Source: Calditrichota bacterium
GTDB lineage: Bacteria; Zhuqueibacterota; Zhuqueibacteria; Residuimicrobiales; Krinioviventaceae
DNA length: 7,225 nucleotides
Direction of reading: 5' to 3'
Assembly (NCBI GenBank): GCA_003818595.1
Contig: RPQV01000168.1
Location: 1-7,225, forward strand
The translations under genes were made by a program, and so were the position numbers. A model generated the notes under the pieces. That model did no database searches. It was not told the DNA's origin and saw nothing but the letters and a program-made list of their open reading frames with translations. This document shows, one piece after another, positions 6,576-7,225 of this stretch; the stretch's first letter is position 1, and every line of letters begins with the position of its first letter.

Positions 6576-6923
6576 TTTCCTGGGATGAGAGTTCTTTTTA
6601 TGCCAAATGAACTCCTCGGTCCAAAGCCATCCCTGCTTGCGCATCTGCAGAATCAATTCAATGACATAAGGATGTCGTTCACCGTCCACCACTTTTTCCT
6701 TGATGTTCAGGATAAACGTCCCCGTCGATTTCAGAACCCGCAGCAGTTGCGCGGATATCGGCAAAAACCACTCGACATAGCGATCCGGATGAATGCCGCC
6801 ATAAGAGTTTTTACGGCTGTCAGCGTAGGGGGGAGATGTGATGATCAGGTCAACAGAATTGTCCTCAAGATTTTTCAATTCCTGTTGGCAATCACCCAAG
6901 TAGAGTTTTAATCTGGAATTCAT

Positions 6924-7092
6924 GGCATTTTGGGTTATTATATTTTCTCTATAAAAATAGCACTTTAATAGGGATTTGCAACCCATTTTTTTCAAACAGA
7001 TCTATTTATATCGGAATATGCTGTGGAAATCGGAGAAGGTACATGGATTAAATAAAGTCTATGAGATCAACAGTGCCACTGAAGCTGGTATA
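6924..7092. other. A/T-rich intergenic region upstream of the methyltransferase
   Basis: No gene is supported in these 169 bp. On the minus strand a TATAAT hexamer lies at 6942-6937, 13 nt before the methyltransferase ATG. With no Shine-Dalgarno this could give a nearly leaderless mRNA, but no matching -35 element is visible, so the promoter reading is weak. Confidence 0.3.
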
Positions 7093-7225
7093 TTAATGCC
7101 ATGCCAGGTATTTCGCCTGTACATAAAATTCCAAATCTCTCCACGTGCACACGTCGGGATATCCGTTCGTGCTGGGAGGTGTTTCGATCCGCTTGGAAAA
7201 ATCAGCCGGAAAATGAGCGGAAGCG
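7093..7225 (-). CDS. Possible C-terminal end of an unidentified protein, cut by the right edge
   Basis: On the minus strand a frame open from the edge ends at the TAA at 7095-7093 and gives about 43 residues, including TNGYPDVCTWRDLEFYVQAK. The composition is plausible for a real protein C-terminus, and the orientation matches the genes to its left. I do not recognise the family. Forty-three open codons are not significant alone, and other frames are also open here (another minus-strand frame and a plus-strand frame from 7096), so this is tentative. Confidence 0.3.
   Translation of the reverse strand, partial: ASAHFPADFSKRIETPPSTNGYPDVCTWRDLEFYVQAKYLAWH

Larger units (their letters stand above)
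6064..6923 (-). pseudogene. Beta-class DNA methyltransferase (N4-cytosine or N6-adenine), broken by a nonsense codon and a frameshift
   Basis: This is the cognate modification gene of the adjacent endonuclease. From the ATG at 6923 (MNSRLKLYLGDC) it reads through catalytic motif IV, TSPPY at residues 29-33. At 6575-6573 an in-frame TGA follows HPRK, but the same frame continues with PNRFRDGWERLLQFNKT, the normal family sequence, where a Trp codon is expected. It stays in frame through the putative target-recognition segment (PVGDWAKTRLRNLSETDK, then GSGFGKNISNWVGRE). At about 6366-6368 one base is missing, and the protein resumes in another frame as MVYPDNVLHLATECNN, with the AdoMet motif DPFMGSGT and a stop at 6064. 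The order TSPPY, recognition region, FxGxG is that of beta-class enzymes. Repaired, it would be about 286 aa, full length. TGA is used as a normal stop by neighbouring genes, so Trp recoding is unlikely. No good Shine-Dalgarno precedes the ATG. Confidence 0.85.

Overview
Organism and setting. The window looks like chromosomal DNA from a Gram-negative member of the FCB superphylum (Bacteroidota and relatives, or a candidate phylum such as KSB1, Calditrichota or Zixibacteria). The main clue is the large secreted protein at 2655-5285, which ends in a type IX secretion (Por) sorting tail with an NFPNPCN motif and a final GIYIYRLQ strand. A lineage call below superphylum is not supported. Most of the window has about 55-65% G+C in sampled lines, while the restriction-modification segment (about 5358-6923) is clearly more A/T-rich.

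Layout. (1) Positions 1-164 are a 24-bp tandem repeat array that runs off the left edge. (2) Two plus-strand genes follow: an exported alpha/beta-hydrolase (199-1134) and a membrane-anchored metallophosphoesterase (1214-2368). (3) The convergent intergenic region 2369-2654 holds a composite inverted-repeat element built from the same repeat family as the array. (4) On the minus strand, read right to left, there is a possible end of a gene cut by the right edge (7093-7225), a beta-class DNA methyltransferase broken by two lesions (6923-6064), an intact PmeII-type restriction endonuclease overlapping its end (6071-5358), and a large secreted beta-helix/CBM4_9 protein with a T9SS tail (5285-2655).

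How the parts relate. The hydrolase and phosphoesterase are co-directional with a 79-nt gap and may share a transcript, but no shared pathway is evident. The methyltransferase and endonuclease form a classical type II restriction-modification pair with an 8-nt overlap. The methyltransferase has an in-frame TGA where a Trp is expected and then a one-base deletion, while the endonuclease reading frame is whole. That is the most notable biological oddity here. No CRISPR array, tRNA, rRNA, transposase or clearly new multi-gene system was found. The strongest second-look items are the self-restriction paradox, the palindromic repeat family with compensating end changes, and the carbohydrate-binding module nested in the closing segment of the beta-helix.
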